Assembly (NCBI RefSeq): GCF_002632725.1
Contig: NZ_NJAI01000002.1
Span: 396,604 to 457,914, forward strand
DNA from: Xenorhabdus hominickii
GTDB lineage: Bacteria > Pseudomonadota > Gammaproteobacteria > Enterobacterales > Enterobacteriaceae
Length of the DNA: 61,311 bases
Direction of reading: 5' to 3'
The notes beneath the pieces are model-generated. The model saw only the letters and a program-made list of their open reading frames with translations, was not told the DNA's origin and did no database searches. Below are positions 44,283 to 57,423 of the stretch, piece by piece. Positions within the stretch are counted from its first letter, which is position 1. Every line of letters begins with the position of its first letter. A program made the position numbers and the translations under genes.

Positions 44283-47200
44283 TTGAACCAGGAATATACA
44301 GAAGACAAACGTGTTAAGTTAAAGAAAATAAGCAGTGGCCGTCGGCTTCTGGAAGCCGTTCTGTTGGTTATTGCCATTTGTGCTGTGTACTTTATGCTGG
44401 CACTTGTCAGCTTTAATCCATCCGACCCGAGTTGGTCACAAACATCATGGCATGAACCTGTTCATAATTGGGGTGGCAGTGTTGGAGCCTGGTTATCAGA
44501 CACCCTGTTCTCAGCATTTGGTATTCTTGCCTATGCAGTCCCGCCGTTAATGCTTTTAGGCTGCTGGAATGCTTTCCGTCAGAAAGATAGGCAAGAGTAC
44601 GTTGATTTCTTCACATTTGCGTTACGCGTCATTGGTGCCCTGACTTTGGTGCTGACTTCGTGTGGCTTGGCTGCAATTAATATTGATGATTTAGATGATT
44701 TTGCTGCCGGTGGTGTCATTGGTAACCTATTCAGTAATGCGATTCTGCCTTGGTTCCATATCCTTGGTTCAACGTTGGCTTTGATTGGTCTCTGGGCTAT
44801 TGGGTTCACTCTGTTTACAGGCTGGTCATGGCTAACGATTGCGGAAAAAATTGGCGCAGCCATTCTGAACTCACTGAGTTTTGTGATCAATCGTGGTCGC
44901 AACGAAACTGAATATGACGATGCTGAGCCAGAAAGTGAGGACGAATCAGAACGTCAGAAACAGGCTGAATATGCCGATAAAAATGAAATGGGTGGCGTAG
45001 ATGAAAACGATGTATTGCTGGCTGTGCCAACAGTAGTTGAGTTAGTCAGTACAGACTCAGAATTGCCGATTGACTCACCGTCTCTGGTGATGGAAAACCC
45101 GAAAGAATTTCATCAAGATAATTCGTCTGAACATATTATTGCAGAGACGGAATTATCTGAAATAGCGCTTCCTGAAACAGCCTTGTTGGAGGTTGTAACG
45201 CCAGAAACGGTTGCATATTCCCTAGACGAAGAAAGCCTTGACGAAGAAAACATAGCGAAACCCGTTATGCAGGTAGCAGAGTCCTCGCCAAAATCTGTTT
45301 CTCCTTCTTCAGCAGAGTTTTCTCAGACTGAGTTATCTACAGGCAGCATGGCTGAAATAAATATACAGTCTCAGAGTGATGCGACAGACTCATTCACTTT
45401 CCCTTCAAGCGAAAATGCTAATCTGAAAAATACAGCGGCGGGTATTGCTAGTGCTGCCATTGTGACGAAAAATCCACAGGTTAAGCAGGGTATTGGCCCT
45501 GAAATGCCTCGCCCTAATCCAGTCAGAATACCTACTCGTCGTGAATTGTACGGTATTAAAGTGCCTACTTATCGTTTAGCCGAACATTTGCAACGGGAAG
45601 AAAAAGAGAAGCAGAATGAATTAAATGCAGAAGCTGATGAGCAATGCATGGATGAGCAGCAACAAAACATGTTGCGTCAGCAATTCCTTGATCAACAGCG
45701 CGAACGTTATGGTTCTGATTTTGAACCGGAAGGCAAAGAATTACCTAAGAAAGCAGAAACTACGTCGATATATGGGCAATCACCATTAGCTGAATTTACT
45801 GAAAATCGCGAAAGTGAAGAACAAGTGCAGGAAGAAGCGTTGCGAATAGCATTTGAGCAGCAGCAACGTGAACGTTATCAAATGAACCAGCCTATGGTTT
45901 CAGAATTCGTTTCAGCGCAAGATGAAACACCGGAATATAATTATTTCCCTCATGTTGCTGATCTTGGAAAACCTGAATCTGCATTTATATCGCCAGAGCC
46001 ATCGATTCAACAAGTTCAGGAGAAAAAAATAGTATCTGAACTTGTTTCCCATAAATTGAAAACGCAACATACTTTTGCGCAGCAACCGCAGCAACCGCAG
46101 CAACCGCAGCAACCGCAGCAACCGCAGCAACCGCAGCAACCGCAGCAACCGCAGCAACCGCAGCAACCGCAGCAACCGCAGCAAGATAGTTTGTTCCATC
46201 CATTCTTGATGCGCAATGATCAGCCATTGCCAAAATCAACAACACCAATGCCTTCTCTGGATCTTCTGGAAAAACCGCCAGCAGAAGAAGAGCCGATTGA
46301 TATGTTTGCCCTTGAACAAACGTCTCGTTTGATTGAGGTACGTTTGAATGATTATCGCGTTAAAGCCGATGTTGTTGGATTTTCGCCTGGTCCTGTCATC
46401 ACAAGATTTGAATTGGATCTGGCTCCGGGTGTTAAAGCTTCCCGTATTTCTAACTTATCACGTGACCTTGCTCGTTCACTTTCCGCAGTGGCTGTCCGTA
46501 TCGTGGAAGTGATCCCGGGGAAACCTTACGTTGGTCTGGAATTACCCAATAAGAAACGTCAAACCGTTTATCTGCGAGAAGTTCTGGATTGTGAGAAATT
46601 CCGGGATAATCCCTCCCCTCTGACTATCGTATTAGGGAAAGATATTGCAGGGCAGCCAGTTGTTGCTGATTTAGGAAAAATGCCTCATTTGTTGGTTGCG
46701 GGAACAACCGGTTCGGGTAAATCAGTGGGGGTCAACGCGATGATCCTCAGTATCTTATATAAAGCGAAGCCAGAGGATGTTCGTTTTATTATGATCGATC
46801 CGAAAATGCTCGAATTATCGGTTTATGAAGGCATTCCACATTTGCTGACTGAAGTTGTTACCGACATGAAAGATGCCGCCAATGCATTGCGTTGGTGCGT
46901 GAATGAAATGGAACGGCGCTATAAACTGATGTCTGCTTTGGGGGTGCGTAATCTTGCGGGGTATAACGACAAAATCAAGCAGGCAGAAAACATGGGGCGT
47001 CCAATTCCTGATCCGTTCTGGAAGCCAGGTGATAGTATGGATATAACGCATCCTGTGCTGAAGAAAGAACCTTATATCGTTGTTATGGTTGATGAATTTG
47101 CCGACCTGATGATGACTGTAGGGAAGAAAGTAGAGGAATTGATTGCACGTTTGGCTCAGAAAGCTCGTGCAGCAGGTATTCACTTGGTGTTGGCGACTCA

Positions 47201-47723
47201 GCGTCCTTCTGTTGATATTATTACAGGATTAATTAAGGCGAATATTCCAACGCGTATCGCATTTACCGTTTCCAGTAAAATTGATTCCCGTACAATTCTG
47301 GATCAAGGAGGAGCTGAATCATTGCTTGGCATGGGTGATATGCTCTATTTGGCACCAAATTCTTCTATTCCTGTACGTGTTCATGGTGCATTCGTACGTG
47401 ATCAGGAAGTTCATGAAGTGGTTAATGACTGGAAAGCCCGTGGTCGTCCTCAATATATTGATAGTATTATCAAGGGGGGAGAAGATGGTGAAGGCGGTTT
47501 AGGACTTGATAGCGATGAAGAGCTCGATCCTCTGTTTGATCAAGCGGTTGAATTTGTCATTGAAAAACGTCGAGTTTCCATTTCTGGTGTGCAGCGCCAA
47601 TTCCGTATCGGATATAACCGAGCCGCTCGGATTGTAGAACAGATGGAAGCCCAGCAGATTGTCAGTACACCTGGTCATAATGGCAATCGTGAAGTTTTGG
47701 CACCACCTCCGCATGAACATTAA
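44283..47723 (+). CDS. ftsK: FtsK: DNA translocase coupling division and dimer resolution
   Basis: The 1146-residue protein has an N-terminal domain of four to five helices (about 20-190) needed at the septum; a long acidic Glu/Gln-rich linker (about 200-670); the RecA-like motor with Walker [21 protein letters not shown] and Walker [14 protein letters not shown]; and the winged-helix gamma domain reading KOPS ([21 protein letters not shown]). Translation starts at TTG 44283, as in E. coli ftsK, with GGAGAG 8 bases upstream. It is shorter than the E. coli protein (1329) through the linker, which contains eleven Gln-Gln-Pro units. Order lrp-ftsK-lolA-rarA-serS is conserved. Confidence 0.97.
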   Translation: MNQEYTEDKRVKLKKISSGRRLLEAVLLVIAICAVYFMLALVSFNPSDPSWSQTSWHEPVHNWGGSVGAWLSDTLFSAFGILAYAVPPLMLLGCWNAFRQKDRQEYVDFFTFALRVIGALTLVLTSCGLAAINIDDLDDFAAGGVIGNLFSNAILPWFHILGSTLALIGLWAIGFTLFTGWSWLTIAEKIGAAILNSLSFVINRGRNETEYDDAEPESEDESERQKQAEYADKNEMGGVDENDVLLAVPTVVELVSTDSELPIDSPSLVMENPKEFHQDNSSEHIIAETELSEIALPETALLEVVTPETVAYSLDEESLDEENIAKPVMQVAESSPKSVSPSSAEFSQTELSTGSMAEINIQSQSDATDSFTFPSSENANLKNTAAGIASAAIVTKNPQVKQGIGPEMPRPNPVRIPTRRELYGIKVPTYRLAEHLQREEKEKQNELNAEADEQCMDEQQQNMLRQQFLDQQRERYGSDFEPEGKELPKKAETTSIYGQSPLAEFTENRESEEQVQEEALRIAFEQQQRERYQMNQPMVSEFVSAQDETPEYNYFPHVADLGKPESAFISPEPSIQQVQEKKIVSELVSHKLKTQHTFAQQPQQPQQPQQPQQPQQPQQPQQPQQPQQPQQPQQDSLFHPFLMRNDQPLPKSTTPMPSLDLLEKPPAEEEPIDMFALEQTSRLIEVRLNDYRVKADVVGFSPGPVITRFELDLAPGVKASRISNLSRDLARSLSAVAVRIVEVIPGKPYVGLELPNKKRQTVYLREVLDCEKFRDNPSPLTIVLGKDIAGQPVVADLGKMPHLLVAGTTGSGKSVGVNAMILSILYKAKPEDVRFIMIDPKMLELSVYEGIPHLLTEVVTDMKDAANALRWCVNEMERRYKLMSALGVRNLAGYNDKIKQAENMGRPIPDPFWKPGDSMDITHPVLKKEPYIVVMVDEFADLMMTVGKKVEELIARLAQKARAAGIHLVLATQRPSVDIITGLIKANIPTRIAFTVSSKIDSRTILDQGGAESLLGMGDMLYLAPNSSIPVRVHGAFVRDQEVHEVVNDWKARGRPQYIDSIIKGGEDGEGGLGLDSDEELDPLFDQAVEFVIEKRRVSISGVQRQFRIGYNRAARIVEQMEAQQIVSTPGHNGNREVLAPPPHEH
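46080..46184 (+). repeat. CAGCAACCG microsatellite in ftsK linker
   Basis: Eleven exact copies of the 9-bp unit CAGCAACCG (46080-46178) are followed by one partial CAGCAA, encoding (Gln-Gln-Pro)x11-Gln-Gln. All copies are identical, so the tract is young or kept homogenised, and copy changes keep frame. Confidence 0.98.
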
Positions 47724-47796
47724 TCGCCATGGCTAATTGCAATGTAATAATCAGCTATTGGTGCTGATAATAATACGAATTGAAGGTATCTTACAC

Positions 47797-48408
47797 ATGA
47801 AAAGAGTGTTGTTGATTGGTTGTCTGGTGATGGGGGTTAGTGTAGGTTCAGCTTGGGCGAATGCTACACAGAATTTGCAAGGTCGTTTGGGTAAGGTAAA
47901 TAGTTTTCATGCCAGTTTTACCCAAACCGTTACCAGTAATGACGGTTCGGCTATCCAAAAAGGAGAAGGAGAACTTTGGATCAAACGCCCTAATTTGTTT
48001 AATTGGCATATGACATCGCCTGATGAGAGTGTTTTGGTTTCTGATGGTAAAACCTTGTGGTTTTATAACCCTTTTGTCGAACAGGTCACTGCGAACTGGC
48101 TAAAAGATGCAACAGGAAATACGCCATTTATGTTAATTGCGCGTAATGATCCTGCGGATTGGAAACAGTATAAGGTGACACAAAATGGCAATAATTTCGA
48201 ATTAATACCGACTAATGCCAAGGGTAATTTAAAACATTTTTCAATTACCGTGACACCTGCAGGAACGATTCAGAAATTTACGGCGGTTGAACAGGATGGA
48301 CAAAAAAGCGCCTATCAATTGAAAGGGCAGCAAAACACGAATGTGGATGCGGCTAAATTCAGATTTACCGTACCAGAAGGTGTCACGCTGGATGATCAGC
48401 GCCAGTGA
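47797..48408 (+). CDS. lolA: LolA: periplasmic lipoprotein carrier
   Basis: The 203-residue periplasmic chaperone moves lipoproteins from LolCDE to LolB. A signal peptide [21 protein letters not shown] is followed by [39 protein letters not shown] includes the conserved Arg of the lipid pocket region. The frame extends 20 codons upstream; ATG 47797, with the signal peptide and E. coli length, is the start. Confidence 0.96.
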   Translation: MKRVLLIGCLVMGVSVGSAWANATQNLQGRLGKVNSFHASFTQTVTSNDGSAIQKGEGELWIKRPNLFNWHMTSPDESVLVSDGKTLWFYNPFVEQVTANWLKDATGNTPFMLIARNDPADWKQYKVTQNGNNFELIPTNAKGNLKHFSITVTPAGTIQKFTAVEQDGQKSAYQLKGQQNTNVDAAKFRFTVPEGVTLDDQRQ

Positions 48409-48415
48409 GGTTTAA

Positions 48416-49759
48416 GTGAACAGTCTTTCACTCGATTTTTCACAAAATGAATTTCAGCCATTGGCCGCAAGGATGCGGCCAACCACATTAGATCATTATA
48501 TTGGTCAGCAGCATTTACTGGCAGAAGGAAAGCCTTTAGCAAGAGCAATCCGGGCTGGTCATCTCCATTCCATGATTTTATGGGGACCACCAGGAACAGG
48601 GAAAACCACACTGGCTGAAATTATTGGTCACTATGCACAAGCTGATATTGAGCGGATCTCAGCAGTGACATCAGGCATTAAAGAAATTCGTGAATCCATA
48701 GAAAAAGCCCGTCAAAATCGTAATGCTGGACGTAGAACTATTTTATTCGTTGATGAAGTCCATCGGTTTAATAAAAGTCAGCAAGACGCATTCTTACCGC
48801 ATATTGAAGATGGCACGATCACATTTATCGGAGCAACAACCGAAAACCCTTCTTTCGAATTAAATTCGGCATTACTGTCACGCGCCCGCGTTTACTTACT
48901 CAAATCACTCTCGGCATCAGAAATTGAGCAGATACTCATTCAGGCAATGAACGATAAAGAGTGTGGTGTTGGTGGGCAAAATATCGAGTTACCGGACGAT
49001 ACCCGCCAGATACTTGCAGAACTTGTTGCGGGAGATGCCCGGCGTTCCCTGAATTTGCTCGAAATGATGTCAGACATGGCTGAAACGAATGTACAGGGAC
49101 AGCGGGTTTTGACACCAGAATTGTTGAAAGAAGTGAGTGGAGAAAGAAGTGCGCGGTTTGATAATAAAGGTGATCGATATTACGATTTAATCTCTGCCTT
49201 GCATAAATCAATTCGTGGCTCAGCCCCTGATGCTGCACTTTATTGGTATGCCCGAATCATTACCGCAGGTGGCGATCCACTTTTTGTTGCTCGTCGATTA
49301 CTGGCGATTGCTTCTGAGGATGTGGGTAATGCTGATCCCCGAGGAATGCAGGTCGCTATTGCTGCATGGGACTGTTTTACGCGTGTAGGAGCTGCGGAAG
49401 GAGAGCGGGCTATTGCACAGGCGATTTTATATCTTGCGTGTGCTCCGAAAAGTAATGCGGTATATATGGCATTTAAGGCAGCGATGGCAGATGCGCAAGA
49501 CAAACCCGATTATGATGTTCCTGCTCACTTACGTAATGCGCCAACTAAGCTGATGAAGGAAATGGGATATGGTGAAGCATACCGTTATGCTCATGATGAA
49601 CCGAATGCCTACGCAGCAGGTGAAGTTTATTTTCCACCAGAAATGCAAAAAACACGCTATTATCATCCATCAGCCAGAGGGCTGGAAGGCAAAATTGGTG
49701 AGAAATTAAACTGGCTAATGGAACAGAATCAAAATAGCCCAATAAAACGCTACCGTTAA
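48416..49759 (+). CDS. rarA: RarA (MgsA): replication-associated recombination ATPase
   Basis: This 447-residue AAA+ clamp-loader-like protein acts at stalled forks. Walker [18 protein letters not shown], Walker B/sensor [20 protein letters not shown] and arginine finger region [17 protein letters not shown] are present; the C-terminal tetramerisation domain ends QNSPIKRYR. It begins at GTG 48416 with GAGG 5 bases upstream, 7 bp after lolA, so the pair is probably co-transcribed. Confidence 0.96.
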   Translation: MNSLSLDFSQNEFQPLAARMRPTTLDHYIGQQHLLAEGKPLARAIRAGHLHSMILWGPPGTGKTTLAEIIGHYAQADIERISAVTSGIKEIRESIEKARQNRNAGRRTILFVDEVHRFNKSQQDAFLPHIEDGTITFIGATTENPSFELNSALLSRARVYLLKSLSASEIEQILIQAMNDKECGVGGQNIELPDDTRQILAELVAGDARRSLNLLEMMSDMAETNVQGQRVLTPELLKEVSGERSARFDNKGDRYYDLISALHKSIRGSAPDAALYWYARIITAGGDPLFVARRLLAIASEDVGNADPRGMQVAIAAWDCFTRVGAAEGERAIAQAILYLACAPKSNAVYMAFKAAMADAQDKPDYDVPAHLRNAPTKLMKEMGYGEAYRYAHDEPNAYAAGEVYFPPEMQKTRYYHPSARGLEGKIGEKLNWLMEQNQNSPIKRYR

Positions 49760-49792
49760 TCTGATTGATACGGTAAGGTCTATATCTAATAG

Positions 49793-51139
<1,347 letters not shown>

Positions 51140-51156
51140 TACATTGTATTATTAAT

Positions 51157-51185
51157 AAAAAGCGCCTTTATTCGGCGCTTTTTTA
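51157..51185 (+). terminator. Terminator after serS
   Basis: A 10-bp stem AAAAAGCGCC/GGCGCTTTTT (51157-51166 with 51174-51183) with a 7-base loop and T-run lies 17 bp after the stop. Confidence 0.93.
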
Positions 51186-51339
51186 TGGGCTAAATTATAA
51201 CCTAATCTGTCATTGCCATTTTATCTTTTTTGAGTATAGGAAAGCATGGCCATGACTCCAATGGTATATTTCCCTATAAATAATAGTACTCAAAAGAATA
51301 ATACTTACATTCTTATTACGGATATCTGCAAGGAAATAT

Positions 51340-52143
51340 TTAGCTGATTAAGCTAGATTTTATTTCTTTTTCTTCCGGGGCATAAAAGATACTACGATAG
51401 GTTGTGTAATAAGCAACCATCATCATAGGCACAGTAACAATCAGCCCAAGGAATAATGGGATCATGGAAATGGCCATTAGTATACCCATCAGTAAGAAAA
51501 AGAGAAAACCACCGAGCTGGTTTTTCTTCACAGCATTTAGGCTCATTGATATTGCTTCACCGAATTTTAGATCATTAATGATAATTAGGGCCGGTGCAAA
51601 CCAGGCAAATGCAAGAGCAATTATATTGAAAGTGAGGAAAACAAGACCTGCTAATATGAAAGAAGAGGAACTATTTATTAACAGTTCTGGAGCGGATGAA
51701 AGTGACTCAATGGCACCAACGCCTACGATAAGAACTGCAGCAACGGCTCCAAGTATATATATTCCTAAATAAAGTGCACTCACGGCAATCAATGAGCCTA
51801 ATTTATTCTTAAAGCCATGAAACAGTAAATCTATTTCAAAATCACCTGTGGCTCTTTGTTTTTCCGCTGCGGTGATGAAGCCAGCAATAAATGCTGAACC
51901 AAATAGGCCAGAGATAAAGTTGACCAGAGGAATAAGACTCAAAACTACGAGGATAGCTACATAGACTAAAGTTATTAGCACCCATTTCATTGGATTTGCC
52001 TTAAACATCTCCCACGCGTTACCAATCCATTCCGTTGCTGCACCAGCTCCTACTGCTCTGCCACCTGGAATGAATGTGCTCTTCTCTTTACTCAGGGAAA
52101 CGTTGTTTTCTCCTGAATTGAAATTAATATCTTGATTATCCAT
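51340..52143 (-). CDS. BPSS1780-family membrane protein
   Basis: The 267-residue protein has a hydrophilic N-terminus (about 1-45; ends GGRAVGAGAATEWIGNAWEMF) and about five to six hydrophobic spans. That N-terminal motif, FKANPMKWVLI and the later WFAPALIIINDLKFGEAISMS are characteristic of the uncharacterised BPSS1780 family. No function is known. I place the start at ATG 52143 (GGAAA upstream) rather than 52215, because the extra 24 residues have no family support. Stand-alone gene. Confidence 0.75.
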   Translation of the reverse strand: MDNQDINFNSGENNVSLSKEKSTFIPGGRAVGAGAATEWIGNAWEMFKANPMKWVLITLVYVAILVVLSLIPLVNFISGLFGSAFIAGFITAAEKQRATGDFEIDLLFHGFKNKLGSLIAVSALYLGIYILGAVAAVLIVGVGAIESLSSAPELLINSSSSFILAGLVFLTFNIIALAFAWFAPALIIINDLKFGEAISMSLNAVKKNQLGGFLFFLLMGILMAISMIPLFLGLIVTVPMMMVAYYTTYRSIFYAPEEKEIKSSLIS

Positions 52144-52876
52144 TTTTTTCCGATTTATCTTATTGAGTGGTGATTGTTGAATTAGCTTTTCTCTATATCC
52201 ATCCCAGTAACACAAATTGCTAGAGAAAACGGCAGAATTATCATATAAAAATTATGAATCAACAAGGAATAATTGTGATTCTTATTGGAGGATTAATAGA
52301 TAATTTTTGCTTATATCATGGGATGAGTATGACTATTTTTTAGTCTCCTTTTTGCTTTAACTAGAATTAAATGTTTTTTTAAAGGAATAAATGGAAAAAA
52401 TTAGGTTTTAGAATGGGATATTGCGTATTTTTAGAGGGAAATTTTATCCCCATACCCCAGAGTGCGATCATTTTTTCAATCATATAATTTATATATTCAT
52501 TATACGAATGTAATTATATGTTCAGAGTGGTGGTGCAAAAACATAAATTTATCATTTTATTTTTACAATATCAGTTAGTTGCCAGACTGATATTATCATC
52601 GGTTAGGAGTCATTTTATTCATTAAACTCGTTATGCTGGATAGACCACTCAGTCAATAAACATCCTGCCAAGTATTTGTTAAATGTAAATTAAACCTTTT
52701 TATGGTCAGATGGTTTATACCTTCAGGTTTATTGAACTTATCATTAAAGAGTTTTTCAACGAGCTTGCTTTTGACTAGGTATATAGATAATTATAGGAAA
52801 TTATTCAAAACAAGACTGGCTACAATTATTCGTTGAGCCAGATTATATTTGCTATTGGTAAGGAGGGTATGGAAGA
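52144..52876. other. 730-bp AT-rich gap between pflA and the membrane protein gene
   Basis: No coding frame or RNA gene is evident. A 9-bp inverted repeat CATATAATT/AATTATATG flanks an AT-rich loop near 52482-52521. The promoter of the upstream (minus) membrane gene must lie at about 52160-52350. It may be decayed DNA: E. coli has dmsABC and other genes in the serS-pflA interval. Confidence 0.4.
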
Positions 52877-53617
52877 CTAATAAATCACATGGTGCCCATA
52901 ACCACTCAAAATTTCTTTTATTTTCTCCATTGTCTCTTTTGATGGGGGATTTACACCTTCTAATTGATATTCTTCACCCATCACAATCCATTTGTGTTTA
53001 CCTAGCTCGTGGTAAGGTAATAATTCAATTTTCTCAATATTGTCCATATCTTTAGTGAATTCACCAAGTAGATGAACGGATTGTTCGTCATCCGACCATC
53101 CGGGAACAACGACATAGCGGATCCAGGTTTTTTGGTTACGTTTTGCCAGGTAATGGGCAAACTCAAGAGTTCGGTGATTAGAAACACCAACCAGTTTTTG
53201 GTGGATATCATCATTAAGTTGTTTTAAATCCAGCATCACAAGATCGGTTTCATCCAGAAGTTCATCGATCACCGGATCATAACGACGCACAAATCCATTG
53301 GTATCTAAGCAAGTATGAATACCTTCTGCATGGCAAGCTCTGAACCAATCACGGACGAATTCGGCCTGAAGGATTGCTTCACCACCAGAAGCGGTGACTC
53401 CACCCCCTGAAGCGTTCATAAAATGACGATAGGTTGTTGCTTCCTTGATTAGTTCTTCAACAGTAACGGTTTTTCCGCCGTGGGTATCCCAAGTATCGCG
53501 GTTATGACAATAGAGGCAACGCATCAGGCAACCTTGGAAAAACGCGATAAAACGGATACCTGGGCCATCAACGGTTCCGCAAGATTCAAAAGAGTGGATA
53601 CGACCAAGTACGGACAT
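52877..53617 (-). CDS. pflA: PflA: pyruvate formate-lyase activating enzyme
   Basis: The 246-residue radical-SAM enzyme generates the glycyl radical of PflB. The cluster motif Cx3Cx2C is in [32 protein letters not shown] is the GGE SAM site. The frame runs 39 codons further upstream into the ERIC element, but [20 protein letters not shown] is the family start and length equals E. coli PflA. It lies 280 bp from pflB, separated by the ERIC. Confidence 0.97.
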   Translation of the reverse strand: MSVLGRIHSFESCGTVDGPGIRFIAFFQGCLMRCLYCHNRDTWDTHGGKTVTVEELIKEATTYRHFMNASGGGVTASGGEAILQAEFVRDWFRACHAEGIHTCLDTNGFVRRYDPVIDELLDETDLVMLDLKQLNDDIHQKLVGVSNHRTLEFAHYLAKRNQKTWIRYVVVPGWSDDEQSVHLLGEFTKDMDNIEKIELLPYHELGKHKWIVMGEEYQLEGVNPPSKETMEKIKEILSGYGHHVIY

Positions 53618-53676
53618 GAAAGGATTTCTCCAAAACTGACGACAAACTAATAAAGGCTCCAGCATTAAGGGGCCTT

Positions 53677-53817
53677 TATACCCTTTGTCTTTCAAGTTGC
53701 AGCTTTGTTGGCTATGCTCACTCACCCCAGTCACGTAGTTATAAACATAGAGTTAACTATGCTCTTGGGGATTCGTTTTCTTGCCGTCGTGCTGCAACTC
53801 AAAATCCATTGTGTATA
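53677..53817. repeat. ERIC element between pflA and pflB
   Basis: About 141 bp bounded by TATACCC (53677) and GTGTATA (53817). Internal blocks are CTTTCAAGTTGCAGC, TTGTTGGCTATGCTCACTCA, CCCCAGTCAC, a central palindrome (CATAGAGTTAACTATG) and TTGGGGATTC...GCTGCAACTC. These are the recognised ERIC blocks in order; the whole can fold into one long hairpin. It is slightly longer than the 127-bp consensus owing to the centre. Confidence 0.93.
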
Positions 53818-53897
53818 GCGTATTTTATTTAATTTTAACAAAAAATAATGATATTTTTAGGTAACACGGTATTTATTAATTTAACTCTTAATAATGA

Positions 53898-56180
53898 TTA
53901 CACGGTTTTAGTAAAGGTACGGGTAATCACATCTCGTTGCTGTTCTTTGGTCAAGGAGTTGAACCGCACTGCGTAACCCGATACACGGATAGTTAATTGA
54001 GGATATTTCTCTGGGTTCTCCATTGCATCCAACAGCATTTCACGGTTCATGACATTGATGTTCAGATGTTGTCCGCCTTCGATATTTTCCTCGTGATGGA
54101 AATAACCATCCATCAGCCCTGCCAAGTTTGCTTTGCGTACTTCATCGTCCTTACCCAGTGCATTAGGTACGATTGAGAAGGTATATGAAATACCATCTTT
54201 TGCGTAAGCAAATGGCAGTTTGGCAACGGAAGTCAGTGAAGCAACCGCACCTTTCTGATCACGTCCGTGCATTGGGTTAGCACCCGGCCCAAATGGGGCA
54301 CCAGCGCGACGGCCATCAGGAGTATTACCTGTTTTTTTGCCATAAACCACATTAGAGGTAATGGTCAGTACAGATTGTGTTGGAACTGCATTGCGGTATG
54401 TTTGTAGCTTCTGGATTTTCTTCATGAAGCGTTCAACCAGATCACACGCGATATCATCGACACGTGGGTCATTATTACCGAATTGTGGATATTCGCCCTC
54501 AATGTTGAAATCAACAGCTAAACCATCTTCATCACGGATTGGAGAAACTTTTGCATACTTAATTGCTGACAGAGAATCGGCTGCCACGGACAGACCCGCG
54601 ATACCACATGCCATAGTACGGTATACATCACGATCATGCAGTGCCATTAATGAAGCCTCATAGCTGTATTTATCGTGCATATAGTGGATAATGTTCAGGG
54701 CTGTGACATACTGTTTCGCTAACCAATCCATGAAATGATCCATGCGTTCCATGACCTTGTCATAATCCAGTACTGCGTCTTTCATTGGTTCTTCTTTTGG
54801 GCCAACTTGCATTTTCATTTTCTCATCCACGCCGCCGTTGATGGCATACAACATGGTTTTTGCAAGGTTTGCACGTGCACCGAAGAACTGCATTTGTTTA
54901 CCGACAATCATTGGGCTGACACAACATGCAATAGCATAGTCATCGCTGCTGAAGTCGGGACGCATCAGGTCATCATTTTCATATTGCAGGGATGAGGTAT
55001 CAATTGATACTTTCGCTGCAAATTTTTTGAAGTTAGTTGGCAGTTTTTCAGACCACAGAATGGTCATGTTTGGCTCTGGGGATGGCCCCATGGTGTACAG
55101 CGTATTCAGGAAACGGAAGCTATTTTTAGTCACAAGAGTACGACCGTCCAAACTCATTCCTGCCAGTGATTCAGTAGCCCAGATTGGGTCGCCAGAGAAC
55201 AATTCGTCGTATTCCGGAGTGCGGAGGAAACGTACCATACGTAGCTTCATGACCAGATGGTCGATCAGTTCTTGAGCTTGTTGTTCAGTCAGTTTTCCTG
55301 CCTGAATATCGCGTTCGATGTAGATATCCAAGAAGGTGGAAACCCGACCGAAGGACATCGCTGCACCATTTTGGGATTTAACTGCTGCCAGATAGGCGAA
55401 ATAAGTCCATTGTACCGCTTCCTGAGCATTGGTAGCCGGGTTGGAAATATCGTAGCCATATTTAGCTGCCATCTCTTTGATTTGGCTAAGAGCATGGTGT
55501 TGTTCAGAAATTTCTTCGCGCAGACGGATAGTGGCTTCTAGATCTTCACCGTTCTCCAGTTTTTCCTGAAGGGAAGTGAATTGAGTATATTTTTCATTAC
55601 GTAGAAAGTCGATACCGTACAGTGCAACACGACGGTAATCACCGATAATGCGGCCACGGCCGTAGGCATCAGGCAGACCAGTCAAAACACCGGATTTACG
55701 ACATTTCAGAATATCTGGTGTATAAACATCGAATACACCCTGATTATGAGTCTTGCGATATTCAGTGAAGATGTGTTTCAGTTTTGGGTCGAGATCGCGA
55801 TCGTAAGCTTTGCAAGAGCTTTCAACCATTTTAATGCCACCAAATGGAATAATGGCACGTTTTAGCGGAGCTTCGGTTTGCAGACCGACGATTTGTTCCA
55901 GATTTTTTTCAATATATCCAGCATCATGAGAAGTAATTGTAGATGCAACGTCAGTATCAAAATCAACTGGTGCATGAGTGCGGTTTTCGATTTTGATACC
56001 CTCCATGACTTTTTCCCACAAAATATCAGTCGCTTTTGTGGCGCCCGCAAGGAATGATTCATCGCCTTCGTACGGGGTATAGTTTTTCTGGATGAAGTTA
56101 CGAACGTTGACTTCGTTTTGCCAGTTACCCTCGTTAAAGCCTTGCCATGCTACAGAATATTTTTCATTTAACTCGGACAT
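53898..56180 (-). CDS. pflB: Pyruvate formate-lyase (formate acetyltransferase)
   Basis: The 760-residue glycyl-radical enzyme cleaves pyruvate with CoA to acetyl-CoA and formate anaerobically. The active-site cysteine pair is in [16 protein letters not shown]. The radical glycine is G735 in [34 protein letters not shown] and [12 protein letters not shown] are also typical. Length equals E. coli PflB. It starts 54 bp after focA in the usual focA-pflB order. Confidence 0.99.
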   Translation of the reverse strand: MSELNEKYSVAWQGFNEGNWQNEVNVRNFIQKNYTPYEGDESFLAGATKATDILWEKVMEGIKIENRTHAPVDFDTDVASTITSHDAGYIEKNLEQIVGLQTEAPLKRAIIPFGGIKMVESSCKAYDRDLDPKLKHIFTEYRKTHNQGVFDVYTPDILKCRKSGVLTGLPDAYGRGRIIGDYRRVALYGIDFLRNEKYTQFTSLQEKLENGEDLEATIRLREEISEQHHALSQIKEMAAKYGYDISNPATNAQEAVQWTYFAYLAAVKSQNGAAMSFGRVSTFLDIYIERDIQAGKLTEQQAQELIDHLVMKLRMVRFLRTPEYDELFSGDPIWATESLAGMSLDGRTLVTKNSFRFLNTLYTMGPSPEPNMTILWSEKLPTNFKKFAAKVSIDTSSLQYENDDLMRPDFSSDDYAIACCVSPMIVGKQMQFFGARANLAKTMLYAINGGVDEKMKMQVGPKEEPMKDAVLDYDKVMERMDHFMDWLAKQYVTALNIIHYMHDKYSYEASLMALHDRDVYRTMACGIAGLSVAADSLSAIKYAKVSPIRDEDGLAVDFNIEGEYPQFGNNDPRVDDIACDLVERFMKKIQKLQTYRNAVPTQSVLTITSNVVYGKKTGNTPDGRRAGAPFGPGANPMHGRDQKGAVASLTSVAKLPFAYAKDGISYTFSIVPNALGKDDEVRKANLAGLMDGYFHHEENIEGGQHLNINVMNREMLLDAMENPEKYPQLTIRVSGYAVRFNSLTKEQQRDVITRTFTKTV

Positions 56181-56234
56181 GATACTTCTACCTTTTAATA
56201 GTGGAACTTTTAAGAAAGCTGGCGCGGAGGCGAA

Positions 56235-57092
56235 TTAACTTTTTTTGCCGCCACGTAGATAAATGAACCAATAAATCAACCCAACCAATACAGCACCACC
56301 GACAATGTTACCTATTGTCACAGGGATCAGGTTATCAGTAATAAAGTTAGACACGGTTAGTTGAGAAAATTGTTCTGGGGTTGCTCCCACTTTCAACCAA
56401 AATTCATCCGGTGCGAAATTTTTGATGATGATCCCGAATGGAATTAAAAACATGTTAGCGATACTATGCTCAAATCCGCTGGCGACAAACATGCCAATTG
56501 GTAATATCAATGCAAACAATTTATCGATCAGACTGCGTCCGGCATAGCTCATCCAGACCGCAAGGCATACCATCAGATTGGCTAAGATGCCTAAACATAC
56601 CGCTTCAATAAAGGTATGGTGCATTTTATGATCGGCTGTCTGTAGTACATTCAGCCCCCAAGCACCATTGGCAACGGTATATTGGCCTGAGTACCATATT
56701 AAGGCCATGAAAAACAGCGCGCCAATCAGGTTACCGATATAAACGTTCACCCAGTTTTTGAGCATTTGCGACCAGGTAATACGGCCTGTCGCTTTTGAAA
56801 TGATTGTTAATACAGTGGATGTGAATAGGTCGACACCGCATATAACCACCAGCATTAAACCAAGAGAAAAACAGATCCCACCAATTAATTTTGCCAACCC
56901 ATAAGGAATAGTAGAGGTTCCTGTTGTTGCCGTAATATAAAAAACAAAAGCAATAGAAATAAACACACCTGCCATGATTGCCGATAAATACGTCACTGCG
57001 GGGTGTTTGTTGATTTTATATACACCACTATCATCAGCGATTTGTGCCATTACAGCAGGTGGAAATAAATTAAAAAGGTTGTCAGTTTTCAT
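56235..57092 (-). CDS. focA: FocA: formate channel
   Basis: The 285-residue pentameric FNT channel moves formate across the inner membrane. Six helices are visible. The gating residues of E. coli FocA, Thr91 (DLFTSTVL) and His209 (VASGFEHSIANM), occur at the same positions here. KLIGGICFSLGLMLVV includes the omega-loop region. It is the first gene of focA-pflB, with FNR box 70 bp upstream. Confidence 0.97.
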   Translation of the reverse strand: MKTDNLFNLFPPAVMAQIADDSGVYKINKHPAVTYLSAIMAGVFISIAFVFYITATTGTSTIPYGLAKLIGGICFSLGLMLVVICGVDLFTSTVLTIISKATGRITWSQMLKNWVNVYIGNLIGALFFMALIWYSGQYTVANGAWGLNVLQTADHKMHHTFIEAVCLGILANLMVCLAVWMSYAGRSLIDKLFALILPIGMFVASGFEHSIANMFLIPFGIIIKNFAPDEFWLKVGATPEQFSQLTVSNFITDNLIPVTIGNIVGGAVLVGLIYWFIYLRGGKKS

Positions 57093-57161
57093 CCTAACAC
57101 TCTCTTATCCTTAATTAATTATAGCACGCAATGATAGTAACAAACGGGCATTAACCTGAAT

Positions 57162-57175
57162 TTGATATGGATCAT
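57162..57175 (-). promoter_or_regulatory. FNR box upstream of focA-pflB
   Basis: TTGATATGGATCAT (plus strand) matches TTGAT-N4-ATCAA at 9 of 10 positions. Its centre is 76 bp from the focA ATG, so a start at about 57127 would put it at -41.5, the class II activator position. FNR activation of the pfl operon is established in E. coli. Confidence 0.7.
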
Positions 57176-57248
57176 GTTAGGCAACAAATCTAGTAAACTA
57201 TAATAGTCTAAATACAGATTTCTGTTTCAAGATTATGATTTATATATA

Positions 57249-57383
57249 AAAAATACTTTTTAAAATTTATAAAAATATTTTATATAAAGTATTTTTGGGG
57301 CAGACATGAAAAGTAAAATAACAGGTTAAATTGTCATTAATTTATTATTTAAATTAAATGATATTTAACCTGGATTTTACTTT
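57249..57383. repeat. Two AT-rich inverted repeats between ycaO and focA
   Basis: First repeat: AAAAATACTTT (57249-57259) pairs with AAAGTATTTTT (57286-57296). Second, longer repeat: AAAGTAAAAT and AGGTTAAAT on the left (57310-57331) pair with ATTTAACCT and ATTTTACTTT on the right (57363-57383), a 74-bp imperfect palindrome. They fill the space from the ycaO stop to the FNR box, and may end ycaO transcription or bind nucleoid proteins. Confidence 0.65.
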
Positions 57384-57423
57384 CTTAATAAATAAGCTTT
57401 AACTTAGCTATTTATTGAGTATA

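Noticed and set aside
45912..46248. Low-complexity minus frames (LRL, AAV, GCC repeats)
   Set aside because: These are translations of the ftsK CAGCAACCG tract in other frames.
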